Assembly (NCBI GenBank): GCA_002189035.1
Contig: NEEC01000007.1
Location: 1,178,001 to 1,242,000 of the forward strand
From: Utricularia gibba
Lineage: Eukaryota; Streptophyta; Magnoliopsida; Lamiales; Lentibulariaceae
DNA length: 64,000 nt
Reading direction: 5' to 3'
Shown: in pieces, positions 46,804 to 56,871 of the stretch
Layout: each line of letters opens with the position of its first letter
Numbering within the stretch: position 1 is the first letter of the stretch
Made by a program: the position numbers and the translations under genes
The notes under the pieces: model-generated
Told to the model about the DNA's origin: nothing
What the model saw: only the letters and a program-made list of their open reading frames with translations
Database searches by the model: none

Positions 46804-47825
46804 ATGGGAAAAGGTGGGGGCTGTGTGCCTAGCAAGAAAAGCAACCTGTATCTTAAAGATGAAGTAGTCGCCGGGCCTGTGGAAGAGAACGATCTGCCGG
46901 AATCAACGCCGGTTGTCGCCAGGGAAGACTCCGCAAACGAAGCTGTTTCAGTCGCCCCATCTGAACCCTACCGGAATGTTAAACTATTGATTGTGTTCTA
47001 CTCGATGTACGGCCACGTAGAGGGCCTTGCGCGACGGATGAAGCGTGGGGCGGAGAGTGTCGACGGCGTCGAGGCCGTGCTTTACCGCGTTCCAGAAACT
47101 TTACCTGATGAGGTACTGGTGAAAATGCGAGCTGCCCAGATCGATGATTCGATCCCGGTGATCGGGTCGCCTGCGGAGTTGTTGAACGCCGATGGTTTTT
47201 TGTTTGGATTCCCTACGAGGTACGGATGTATGGCTGCACAGATGAAAGCATTCTTCGATTCAACTGGGCAGCTGTGGAAGGAGCAGAAGCTCGCAGGAAA
47301 ACCTGCCGGTTTTTTTGTCAGCACCGGGACTCAGGGCGGCGGCCAAGAAACCACTCTGTAAGTCAGTTTCATCATCCACATTATGATCAAATAGATTTAT
47401 CTCAGCCTTTAGAACACCAATGTAGGATGCAAGTAGCTAATGTACCTTTTTCTTGTAAAAGTGAAAGGAGCTGCAGTGTGCAGTTCCATATTGTCTTGCA
47501 TTCATCCTGTGCAGCCAGCCAGTGTGGTTAGAGATTAACTCAGAGGGAGTTTTAAGGTTGTTGGTTGAACCTGGATGCCTGGATGTCTGAATGCAGGTGG
47601 ACAGCAATCACACAGTTAGCGCATCATGGAATGCTCTTTGTCCCAATTGGGTACACATTTGGGGCTGGGATGTTCAAAATGGATTCCACTCGGGGAGGCT
47701 CCCCGTATGGCGCCGGCGTGTTCGCAGGTGATGGCACTAGAGAACCAAGCGACACTGAATTGGCTCTTGCTGAGCATCAAGGGAAGTACATGGCTGCCAT
47801 TGTCAAAAAGATGGCTCAGTGCTGA
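46804..47825 (+). CDS. NAD(P)H:quinone reductase, FQR1-like (WrbA family)
   Basis: This is a flavodoxin-fold enzyme that reduces quinones by two electrons with NAD(P)H and FMN, protecting against semiquinone radicals. Two exons, 46804-47357 and 47597-47825, give 260 residues. An N-terminal extension MGKGGGCVPSKK has a potential myristoylation/palmitoylation signal (MGxxxxC). The flavodoxin core starts KLLIVFYSMYGHVEGLARRM (FMN phosphate loop), then GFLFGFPTRYGCMAAQMKAF, GFFVSTGTQGGGQETTLWT, LVFV-type strand MLFVPIGYTFGAGMF, and GGSPYGAGVFAGDGTREPSD. The extension matches the longer FQR1-like isoform in Arabidopsis as I recall it. The start is the ATG that opens this extension; upstream codons are out of context. 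Confidence 0.95.
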
Positions 47826-48161
47826 TCATCATTTGCTGTAGTCTGCTTCCTTATTCCCTTCATGACAAAAAGATGGTTATTGCATTCATGAACCTGTATC
47901 CACTATTTGATACAAAGCTCTGCCTGGAAAGAAAGAGTGTGGCACATAGATGCGTACCTGACGGTGTGCAGCTTTTGGGTAAAGTGACAACAATCCATAA
48001 AGCCAAAGTGAACCTCGCAAAAGAAGCTTTTGTCGTACAAAAAACACAAGGCTCCCCCTCCTCTCCTCACTTGCAACCAGGAGCTTTTTCTACTTATAAG
48101 ATTCTTCCCATTCTCAGCTCCTACTATCATCATCACTCACATCTTTAAGTTCATCATTACG
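47826..48161. other. Quinone reductase 3' region and AGP-like promoter
   Basis: Spacer of 336 bases with no further feature recognised. Confidence 0.5.
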
Positions 48162-48509
48162 ATGCCTTGCATCTTTGTGAGTCTGTGTCTCTTGTTTCCA
48201 TATACAACCTTGTCTCTTTCCTCGCACCAGATTCACTCGGACATCCCGGCCATCTCAGCCGCTCCCGCGCTTCTGCCGGAAGCCGAAGCTCCGGACTCCG
48301 CGTACATGGGCTCGTCGCCGGAGGGGTCATTCTGGCCGGTAATTCCCTCTACCTCCACAACCAACCCGGATTTCCTTCGGCCTATCAATCCAGATACTGC
48401 GGTTGCACCTATGGCTTCTCTGGATGACTCGTCTGCAGTTTCATTGTGTGAAGATGAGATCTTTTGCTGCTTGTTTTCTGTATTAGTGGGATTCTGTTTC
48501 ATGCTTTGA
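48162..48509 (+). CDS. Arabinogalactan-like cell-wall peptide (AGP25/26/27-type)
   Basis: This is a 115-residue intronless peptide. It starts with a signal peptide (MPCIFVSLCLLFPYTTLSLS), has a Pro/Ala/Ser/Thr-rich middle (IPAISAAPALLPEAEAPDS, WPVIPSTSTTNPDF) and ends in a hydrophobic tail (CLFSVLVGFCFML) after a small-residue region. That layout fits a GPI-anchored classical AGP precursor such as Arabidopsis AGP26. The AP/SP/PA dipeptides that are targets for prolyl hydroxylation are fewer than in typical AGPs, and the region before the tail has acidic residues and cysteines, so the family call is tentative. Confidence 0.68.
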   Translation: MPCIFVSLCLLFPYTTLSLSSHQIHSDIPAISAAPALLPEAEAPDSAYMGSSPEGSFWPVIPSTSTTNPDFLRPINPDTAVAPMASLDDSSAVSLCEDEIFCCLFSVLVGFCFML

Positions 48510-48733
48510 TTCCCTCTTTGCGTTGTTTTTCTGACTCCCACTCCATTTTCATATGGAAATGGATATGGTCACACATACCCACTGCCAGATCGAGATTTAT
48601 AACATGCATTTATGAGCAACGCAGTATATTAAAAGGAACATCACGCACCGTAGCACGGTAAAAAGATTGGAAGTCCAAAGAGTCAAGTTGTTACGCAGAG
48701 GCTGCGTTATCATGTTCCATTTTTGTACGACTA

Positions 48734-49475
48734 CTAACCCAACGTATCGAGCTCAGAAATGGCTTCATCTAAAGCCTGAAGATATTCATTAAATATGAAA
48801 AGCACTTTCATGGAATGAGTCAATTAAGATACTTTAAAGGGAGCACCTGCTTAGCAAGGTGGCAAGCGCGATCCAGGGAGTTTAAGGATTTCATAACAGA
48901 AAACAGCGAAGTGCAATTCCAGGTCTTATTGGGTGAATAGGAATCAGATAAGACAAGCAATATACTGAAATGCCAAGAAAAGGCTTTAAATGAACCATAG
49001 CAATCCATATTAAACAGAAACTATCATTGGGTTGGTAATAACCTGAGCAGACTTTGTAAGCTATAACTGCGCCCTCTGCAGCTTCCTTACTTTCAGCACC
49101 AGTCTTTAGATCAGCCAAGTCTCTGTAGTAATCAGCATTCATCTTCAAGTAAACACCTTCAACTGAGCAGATGAAGCAGGTGGGATATGTTGACATTCAT
49201 TAAAAGATTCACAATCCCATCACAGATTTTGCTAAGTCCTGACACCCGTGTATGCGTAGCATGATTCTAATTCCCCAGCTCTCTTGCTTTTGCTCAATGG
49301 AAGAGATGATCCGTCAAGAGGCCCTCCTTGCACCAATCACATTTTTGTACGCCACAGATAAAGATTCCTTTCCTCCACAGTCCTCATCTCCATCAACCCT
49401 GTTCACAAATTTCTACATAAACTCCTCCATTTTCCCATACCTCTCAGCCTGTTCAGCTAACTTCCACTTGACCAG
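48734..49475 (-). pseudogene. 14-3-3 protein pseudogene with retained introns
   Basis: Pieces of a plant 14-3-3 protein are readable in order on the minus strand: KLAEQAERY, then [85 protein letters not shown] and EAISELDTLG. They are broken by in-frame stops (the Trp after ARRAS is TGA; a TAG follows DTLG, before EESYKDS), by at least four frame shifts, and by loss of the C-terminal helix I and the start. GT and AG boundaries remain between AIYK-equivalent and PIHPIR blocks and before ALDEA, so it derives from a genomic duplication, not a retrocopy. No function is expected. Confidence 0.9.
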
Positions 49476-50152
49476 AAAAGAAATAAGAAACCACAACAAC
49501 ATGAAACTATCTAAACGCCGGATTCCTCTGCACCAACCTCTATCACACTAATAAACCATAAGGAAGGGTGATCACTATAAACATTACCTTCATCTGCACT
49601 AAAATCACTTATTGCATTCATGCTGTAAACAGAAACAAGAAACACCTTCACTTACAAAAAAGAAAACAAGGATCCACATCCGCAATCCATCGTCGAACAA
49701 CAAAACGATTCAATTACATCAAAATCTCAGAAAAAGACAGCGGAATGACTACCTACGAAACAGCGCCATCGACTTCGTAGACGGACCTCGGATTCCGTTC
49801 GCACTTTGAAACGCTGCGGAGTGGCGCACACTCTCAGTGAGGGTATAGAGAAATGCGCGTTCCGTGACACACCAATCAGTTATTATGTTTTCCACACATG
49901 CGTCTTCTTTTTTTCTTTTTCTTTTTTTTTTTGTAATGGCGGTCCTCTATTAAAAGATTATATTTCCCTATTTCTGTTTTATTTTTTCCATTTGGCGTAA
50001 CGATGGGCCCCTACAGGATCTCCTAGCTGGCCCCTGGATATTTATATTGTTGACTTTTCTTTGACGAAAAAAAGAAGGTTGTTATGAACTTTTTAAAAAT
50101 ATCAATATAATTTATTAATTTGCATTATCCACTTCCTCTTGATCCGTCCCCA

Positions 50153-50240
50153 ACTAAATTGAATCCATTAGAATAGGATATGTTTTGATGATTTACACTA
50201 AATTGAATCCATTAGAATAGGATATGTTTTGATGATTTAC
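50153..50240. repeat. Exact tandem duplication, 2 x 44 bp
   Basis: Two identical 44-base units (50153-50196 and 50197-50240), each beginning ACTAAATTGAATCC and ending GATGATTTAC. The third copy is only ACTA. The identity suggests a very recent slippage or an assembly duplicate. Confidence 0.95.
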
Positions 50241-50483
50241 ACTATCTATGTCACATCGTTTTGAAGTTCGTTTCAAGCACTTACGTATATCATATATATC
50301 TAATCTTTCGATATATTGAATTCAGTATGCAAATCGGGATTAATCAAATATATAAATACTCGCTCGTTTACTTTAAATTCATTGAAATTCAAGATTCGAT
50401 AAATAAATTGAGTATGCACATGAAAATCAAATATATAAAAAATATGAATTATATTTTAAAAAATTAATTTCAATCAATTATTA

Positions 50484-50864
50484 ATGATTTATAATTTTTT
50501 ATATACTTTATCATTATATTTTGATTTGCAGATACTTGGACAAAACAACTCCCCCATGAATGCGAATGCGGATAAGGAGTACTGGTGTCACGGGAACCAC
50601 CATGTGAGAGCTGGCGATTATGTGCGCAGCGTGTTGAAAGGCAATAAATATTATCGCGTACCAGACAAGGATGAAGCATCTGCATCCAAGGGTACTCCTC
50701 CTCATGTGCGTGCTGTCTTGTGTACCTCCACGATGTCGGAATGGGTTGTAAGAGACATGCTCCACTCCCTTGATCCCTTTTTGCGTACAAACCAAGCTCT
50801 TAGGGGACACCATCACCATTGTGCATATCTTTTTAACCATAGAGTACGAACAAATTCTCTTTGA
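50484..50864 (+). CDS. Unrecognised open frame in a GC-richer island
   Basis: A 126-codon frame in an otherwise AT-rich spacer. The middle part (HVRAGDYVRSVLKGNKYYRV) is hydrophilic and composition-balanced; the first 20 residues are hydrophobic low-complexity sequence from AT-rich DNA. A possible acceptor (TTTGCAG) precedes ATACTTGGAC at about 50530, so it could be a lone exon or a gene relic. I do not recognise any family, and the opposite strand is also open. Most likely not an active gene. Confidence 0.2.
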   Translation: MIYNFLYTLSLYFDLQILGQNNSPMNANADKEYWCHGNHHVRAGDYVRSVLKGNKYYRVPDKDEASASKGTPPHVRAVLCTSTMSEWVVRDMLHSLDPFLRTNQALRGHHHHCAYLFNHRVRTNSL

Positions 50865-51735
50865 AACTATTTGCGATTTAATTTTTTTATTGAAATTAAA
50901 GATTCGATTGAACAGAACAAACAAGAGTGAAATCTATTGTATTCTTTAGATATAGAAGGCGTAACCCGTAAGCCTAAGTGTGACACTCATCTAAGAGGTG
51001 TATTAGAATTTTGGTCATACTCTCATCATTGTGTTAGAAAAATGACAATTCTTAGTATAATTTTTTTTTAAAGTAGTGTATAAAATAGAATGTACAAATT
51101 TCTAAATGACCGCTCATCTAAGTTGCATGGCAGCTATGGACGTCACTCACCAACCGGACGGACCTATCAGCCGGACAAGGGAGCTCCCGCCGTCCAATAA
51201 GTGAACTGAATTATCCGTGTAATAATTTGGAGCTAATTATTACCAAAAATTAGAAACATTCCACCACCGATTTAAAGCCCATTGGTTAAGAACCCGATCC
51301 GAGGACCACCTCCATGCAGATGTTAGAATCGCAACCTTGGAATAATTATTATTAAGGGCACACAGCATAATATTATGCCCGAATTCGACCCGATTACGCT
51401 CGGGTTCGGATTCAGGTCCATTATTTCGATGTCGTGAAATCAAAGATAGGTACTTGGTTTTAAAAATAATTATGTTATCAAATACGAATTAGATTTGAAA
51501 TTATTTAAAATTTTTAGGAATGAAGATAATTATAGATATTATTAATCCCTAATTACGTAATTATGTATTAAAAAATAAAAAGAATTTGTATTAAGAGATA
51601 CCGTTGAGGGGCATGCAGTTGTTCATTAAATCCCTTTCACCAGCCTCATTCAATGCTGTTTCTGTTGCTGCAACTTTTTTTTATCTTTAAATCCTCTTCT
51701 TCCCCCACGGCATCCTCCGCCTTCGCCGGAAAAAA

Positions 51736-53479
51736 ATGGCCTCCTACTCGGCGAAACTTCTGTTCCAGTACTTCGTCAATCACATCGTATCATTTCTACT
51801 CATACCCATAACGGCACTCGCCGCCGTTGAAATCCATCGTCTGGGGCCTGGCGGCATGATCGGGATCTGGAACTCCGTCAACTTGAGCCCAGTCCAGATT
51901 GTAACCTGCGTGTTCGTCGTCGTCATCGCCGCCACCGTGTACATTATGTCGAAGCCACGATCGGTTTACCTGGTGGATTATTCCTGCTACAAACCGCCGG
52001 TGACTTGCAGGGTTCCGTTCTCGACGTTTATGGAACATTCGCGCCTGATTTTAAAGGATAACCCAAAGAGCGTGGAATTTCAGATGAGGATTCTGGAACG
52101 TTCGGGGCTCGGTGAAGAAACGTGTTTGCCGCCGGCGATTCATTACATCCCGCCGATCCCCACCATGGAGGCCGCCAGAGGTCATGCTCGTATCTTTTCC
52201 ACCGGATTATTTCAAAACGACTAGTTTCAGCAATTAAAAAAAACGTTACCTTGATTTCTAAGTATATTGACTAAAAAAAAAACACAGGGGAAGTGGAAAT
52301 GGTAGTATTCTCCTCCATCGACGCTCTGTTGAAGAAGACCGGAATCCGGCCGAAGGACATCGACATCTTGATCGTTAACTGCAGCCTGTTTTCACCGACG
52401 CCGTCGCTTTCTGCGATGGTCGTGAATAAGTACAAGCTCAGGAGCAACATCAGGAGCTTCAATCTCTCCGGCATGGGATGCAGCGCGGGGCTCATCTCCA
52501 TCGACTTAGCCAGGGACTTACTCCAAGCTCATCCCAACTCTCATGCATTAGTCGTGAGCACAGAGATTATCACTCCCAACTACTACAAAGGAACCGAGAG
52601 AGCCATGCTCCTCCCCAACTGCCTCTTCCGTATGGGCGCCGCCGCCATCCTCCTCTCCAACAAACGCCGCGACAGCAGCCGCGCGAAATACAGGCTGGTG
52701 CACGTCGTCAGGACGCATAAAGGCGCCGACGACAAGGCCTACAAATGCGTCTACGAGCAAGAGGACTCGCAAGGTAACTCATTAGGTTACGAATTCAATT
52801 CTCCAAAATCCATTCCCGTTTCGTTAGGTGACAAAATGAATTCTTGCCATGTGTACGGAATTGTAAAGTTAGGTTTTTTCATAACTTTGGGGAGGTGATC
52901 ATTATTATTTTAACCTATCAAATGATGGTTCACGGGCATCTCCCCACAGGGAAGGTGGGCATCAACCTGTCAAAGGATCTGATGATCATCGCCGGAGAAG
53001 CGTTGAAGTCCAACATCACGACCGTCGGGCCGCTGGTTCTGCCGGCGTCGGAGCAGCTTCTGTTCCTGGCGACCCTCATCGGGAGAAGAATCATCAACCC
53101 CAAATGGAAGCCCTACATTCCCGACTTCAAGCAGGCCTTCGAGCACTTCTGCATCCACGCAGGAGGCCGCGCCGTCATCGACGAGCTCCAGAAGAGCCTC
53201 CAGCTCTCGGCGGAGCACGTCGAAGCGTCCAGAATGACTCTCCATCGATTCGGCAACACATCATCATCCTCCCTCTGGTACGAACTGGCGTACATCGAAG
53301 CGAAGGGGAGGATGAAAAGGGGCGACCGGATTTGGCAGATCGCGTTCGGCAGTGGATTCAAATGCAACTCCGCCGTCTGGAAATGTAACCGCACCATCAA
53401 AACCCCCATTGAAGATGGGCCATGGACGGACTGCATCGACAAGTACCCGGTCTTCATTCCCGAAGTTGTGAAGCTGTAG
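51736..53479 (+). CDS. KCS: 3-ketoacyl-CoA synthase (KCS/FAE1-type elongase)
   Basis: This is an ER condensing enzyme that joins malonyl-CoA to long-chain acyl-CoA to make very-long-chain fatty acids for waxes, suberin or sphingolipids. Three exons (51736-52180, 52288-52773, 52950-53479) give 486 residues. Two N-terminal membrane segments ([32 protein letters not shown]) are followed by [12 protein letters not shown], the active-site cysteine in [20 protein letters not shown], and [12 protein letters not shown]. The C-terminal part has the histidine motif [14 protein letters not shown] and the histidine/asparagine pair [16 protein letters not shown]. All catalytic residues (Cys, His, Asn) are present. 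Which KCS paralogue this is cannot be settled by eye; the SDP region is closest to the KCS4/9/17 group. Confidence 0.96.
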
Positions 53480-55079
53480 GAGAGCTTCCGGCTGTCCCAT
53501 ATCCGATGTGCATGAATTCACTTACATTCCTATTTATTATTCATCTTCCTTTTTGTCATGTTACAAATTGTACTAAAATCACTTCTTCTCCATTTCATAC
53601 TTAGTATAGTTTTAAAGTTATTAAGCATTAGATAACAACTTATTCGTAGTACGAACATAAAAATTTTATTTGATATGTAGATTTTATTTCCGAACTAAAT
53701 ACACAGTTTTTATGAAACCTAAGATCATCAAATGTTGTAGATGAATACCAAACAAGTACCAAAACAACAAAAATTAGGAGGGAAAAGGACAATGCATGTC
53801 AATTTCAGAAGGTTTGAGGAAGAAGCATGGATGGATCATGGTATTATTCCAAAATTTCTCTTTCTCTGCTTTAATTGTCCCGCGCCGGTGCCTCTAATGC
53901 AGTTGAAATTAATTACTCCACCCTTTGGATATTATTATTATTATTTGGTGGTTGCTTTTTATTTAAATTAATTAATTTCTGTATATTTGATTTGGATACC
54001 GTCTTAATTCAATTTGAGTAAAATCAATTCTTTGTTTGTGGAATAGTTTTTACGTTTTAAATATATATTAAATTATCTTATAGTTTTTTAAAAATTAAAA
54101 ATTTAAATTAATTTAACGTTCCAGAAATTTGGGTTTTGTCATGGTGAAGTTTTATGGCGGGATGAAAAGAATGTGAGACGTGGCCCTAGCTTTCAATCTA
54201 CATGGCGAAATAGGGGAGTTGAAGAAGGGTGAGGATGAGATTGGGCCACGTGGTGAGGGTGGATGGATACTGCTGAGCATCAACATCTGAAAGTTCTTGG
54301 TGAATTGGTTCAATTTTTGAATTTTGGACGGATTTGTGTCACCGGCGACAGATGATAGAGGAGACGATTCAAATCCAGATATCGGTCAATTGGGAGACTC
54401 ACCGCCCTCTCCCGTTCGATCGGCGGACTGCGATGTGTTCTCCGACAACCGCCGTGTCTCGGCTATGAATGTTGAGGCAGTCCGTTGTCTGATCAGCGCG
54501 ATCATTTCTCCGGGGAGGACGATTTTTTCTAGGGTTTAACCGCCAATTGGTCCCATTTTCTTTATATCCAAGGGCCGGGCCTAGGTAAATGGTGGACCTG
54601 GATCTCCATTTGGGCTTGTCTGCTTGTCTGTTCAGGAGGCTCAAAAAACAAAGCCAGAAGTGAAGGGGTGCAGACAAAATGGGGAGATGGGCAGGATTGA
54701 TTAGTTTGTCTCCCAGCTGATGATGGAGACAAGATCAGACCACTGATTGCTTACGAGCGGAATATCCAGAATCTATCCAGTGATGGAAGCAGCGAGCATA
54801 AGGCAAGATAGAGGAACAAACAGGATAAAATGAAGAAACGTGGCTCCGACGCGTTATCGACGGCGGCCCAGCTTTCTCAATGATTCAAAGGATAAAAATA
54901 TTTTTGGGATAGAGATTGCGACTTTACGATTTCCCATCACGATTTCCGGGAGAAGAAGCAGGGAAAAGCTCGAATCTTTGTACAAGAAAGTATCAACGAC
55001 AGTTAACGCAGAAAAAAAAACTCAATTTTCATGTTAGGAAGCATATGGGGTAGTGGCTGTTAATCGAAAAATTTTCCGC
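53480..55079. other. Spacer between KCS and the WEB protein gene
   Basis: AT-rich 3' sequence of KCS followed by a GC-richer block at 54330-54540. On the minus strand that block reads a short frame from 54509 (MIALIRQRTASTFIAETRRL) ending near a GTGAGT donor, preceded by AACCCTAG. I cannot tie it to a downstream exon. Nothing else was recognised. Confidence 0.45.
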
Positions 55080-56504
55080 TCAGAAGGTGGCAGTTTTACG
55101 CGCCGCTGGAGTCGCTATTGATCCTCGTCTCCTCGGCCGGGGATTTGGGCCGCTGCCGGATGGATATACGGGAACAGGATCTGGTGCTTCAGGTTTCATC
55201 ATTCCTTGCCACTCCGCGAAATCATCATTTGAGCTCGTTGATTCTGATTTCTCACGGGGGACTCTTAATTCTCGCTTGCCTTTTCGTACTAGATCAATTT
55301 CCATCATGATCTCTTTCTCGCTGCTCTTCACAGCTTCAATCCAGGCACGCGCCGCCGCAATTTTCATTTCCGAGATTTTGACGGCGTGGGCCGCTTTTCC
55401 GATCAGGTAATCGTACTCGAACTTCGAGATCTTGATCTGGGAACTGCTGGGAGCTCGACTTGAAACTACATTGTGCATTGTTCTTTTTAGCTTCTCCAAT
55501 ACTATTTGTTCTGATGATTTAGAAGCTATAAGTTCTTGCTTGGCTGATCGCACTTCTGCTTCCATGAATTCGACGCCTGTCTCTGCCTTTTGAGCTTCTT
55601 GTTTAGTCAGAGAAGTCATTTTGCTGAGCAACTTCATTTCCTCTTTAGCTGATTTGCCTTCTGCTTTGACCTTTTTGAGTGCCTGTGATAAGTTGGATGA
55701 CAACGATTGAGCTTCTTCTGCTGCTATCGAATGAGCTTCCATCTTTGATTTTTCTCTCCTTATCTTGGCGTTTAGCAGCTGGATTGTTCTTGCAGTGTTC
55801 TCTTCTTTCGCCTTCAACCTCTCTGCCGCTGCATTCACCCGACGAAGCTCGTTCCCTGCAACCTCCATGGATGCCATGTACTCCAAGTTCTGTTCTTTAA
55901 CCCCAGCAAGCTCCTCCTTTTTGCTTTCCAGTTCTCTCTTTATCGCGTCTCTTTCACTTTCAAGTCGGTTCTCCATTTTTCTCACCTGGGTTAGCTCATT
56001 TTCAAGCTCATTCACATGGCGGAGTGTGACAGCAAGTTCTTGCTCCATCTCTGCAACTGCAGCATACCCCGTTGCCTGAATAATGCTATTTTTCTTCTTG
56101 ACAGTTTCCTCAATTCTTACTCTGCATTGCTCCACCGTTTCTCTTCTTCGAGCTTCAACTGCCCTGCATTCCTTGAGAGCTTCCAAGCGAGCAACCTCAA
56201 ACAGCACATGTTCTTCGTTTATTTCTTCAATCTCCATTGAAAGAGCTTCAAATGAACGCAGTAATGAATTCTCTTTTGAGATGGAGCTGTCTCTAGCTTC
56301 CTCTGCTCTTCTTCTTTCCTCCGAGAGAGAACCCATCTTTTTCTTAAGCTCTGCAACTTCGCGTTTCATGGATTCCAATTCTACTGAGGGTGTATTCTGG
56401 GGGTTCTTCAGTACAGATTCCCTCCCATGAATCTTCTGCTCGTATGAAAAAATAGCAGCTTTGACCGACGCGACTTTCCCATCTGCTTGCCTTCTGCCGC
56501 CCAT
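55080..56504 (-). CDS. WEB family coiled-coil protein (DUF827)
   Basis: This is a coiled-coil protein of the WEAK CHLOROPLAST MOVEMENT UNDER BLUE LIGHT / PMI2-like family, which in Arabidopsis acts in chloroplast photorelocation through actin. From the ATG at 56504 the frame is 474 residues without introns. The N-terminus MGGRRQADGKVASVKAAI and FSYEQKIHG is the usual short WEB start. Residues 40-380 are continuous heptad coiled coil rich in Glu, Lys and Arg. KISKFEYDYLIGKAAHAVKI and ARAWIEAVKSSEKEI are the conserved C-terminal WEB motif. The tail is proline and arginine-rich. The open frame extends 51 codons further upstream to an ATG at 56657; I reject that start on homology. Confidence 0.9.
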   Translation of the reverse strand: MGGRRQADGKVASVKAAIFSYEQKIHGRESVLKNPQNTPSVELESMKREVAELKKKMGSLSEERRRAEEARDSSISKENSLLRSFEALSMEIEEINEEHVLFEVARLEALKECRAVEARRRETVEQCRVRIEETVKKKNSIIQATGYAAVAEMEQELAVTLRHVNELENELTQVRKMENRLESERDAIKRELESKKEELAGVKEQNLEYMASMEVAGNELRRVNAAAERLKAKEENTARTIQLLNAKIRREKSKMEAHSIAAEEAQSLSSNLSQALKKVKAEGKSAKEEMKLLSKMTSLTKQEAQKAETGVEFMEAEVRSAKQELIASKSSEQIVLEKLKRTMHNVVSSRAPSSSQIKISKFEYDYLIGKAAHAVKISEMKIAAARAWIEAVKSSEKEIMMEIDLVRKGKRELRVPREKSESTSSNDDFAEWQGMMKPEAPDPVPVYPSGSGPNPRPRRRGSIATPAARKTATF

Positions 56505-56871
56505 TCTCCGAGTATCACCGGAGCTCCGGTGGCCGGAAGTGGCGATAAAAAACGGAGACCGAGAGAGAGGGATAGGGTAGTTGAGCTTTCTCTGCATAAA
56601 CAGCCGTTGGATTATTGAACCATGTAGCAACATTGGACGACGGTTAATCAAAACCATTCTATTTTTCTGTGGCTTTGCTTACAAGGAAATCCCACGTAAT
56701 CGCACAGGATTTCTAGCAGCTGTGTTGTCCCTGTGGCATCTGAATATTCTTTCACAACTTGCAATAACTAAATATCACGATGCAATCGAGCTCAGAGACT
56801 ATTACAGCACATTTTCATAGTCTGGGATCAAGATCTGGGGCATCCATAACACTTACTAATTATCATCATCC

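Larger units (their letters stand above)
49476..51735. other. Long AT-rich spacer before the KCS gene
   Basis: Mostly AT-rich with no supported gene. It holds an exact tandem duplication at 50153-50240 and one unrecognised open frame at 50484-50864. The final 100 bases before 51736 are the KCS leader. Confidence 0.5.

Noticed and set aside
54324-54539. 71-codon plus-strand frame
   Set aside because: Starts on a TTG codon with no supporting context; the opposite strand gives the better candidate.
56505-56657. Upstream ATG that would add 51 residues to the WEB protein
   Set aside because: The added residues have no family counterpart and the usual WEB start MGGRRQADG is at 56504.
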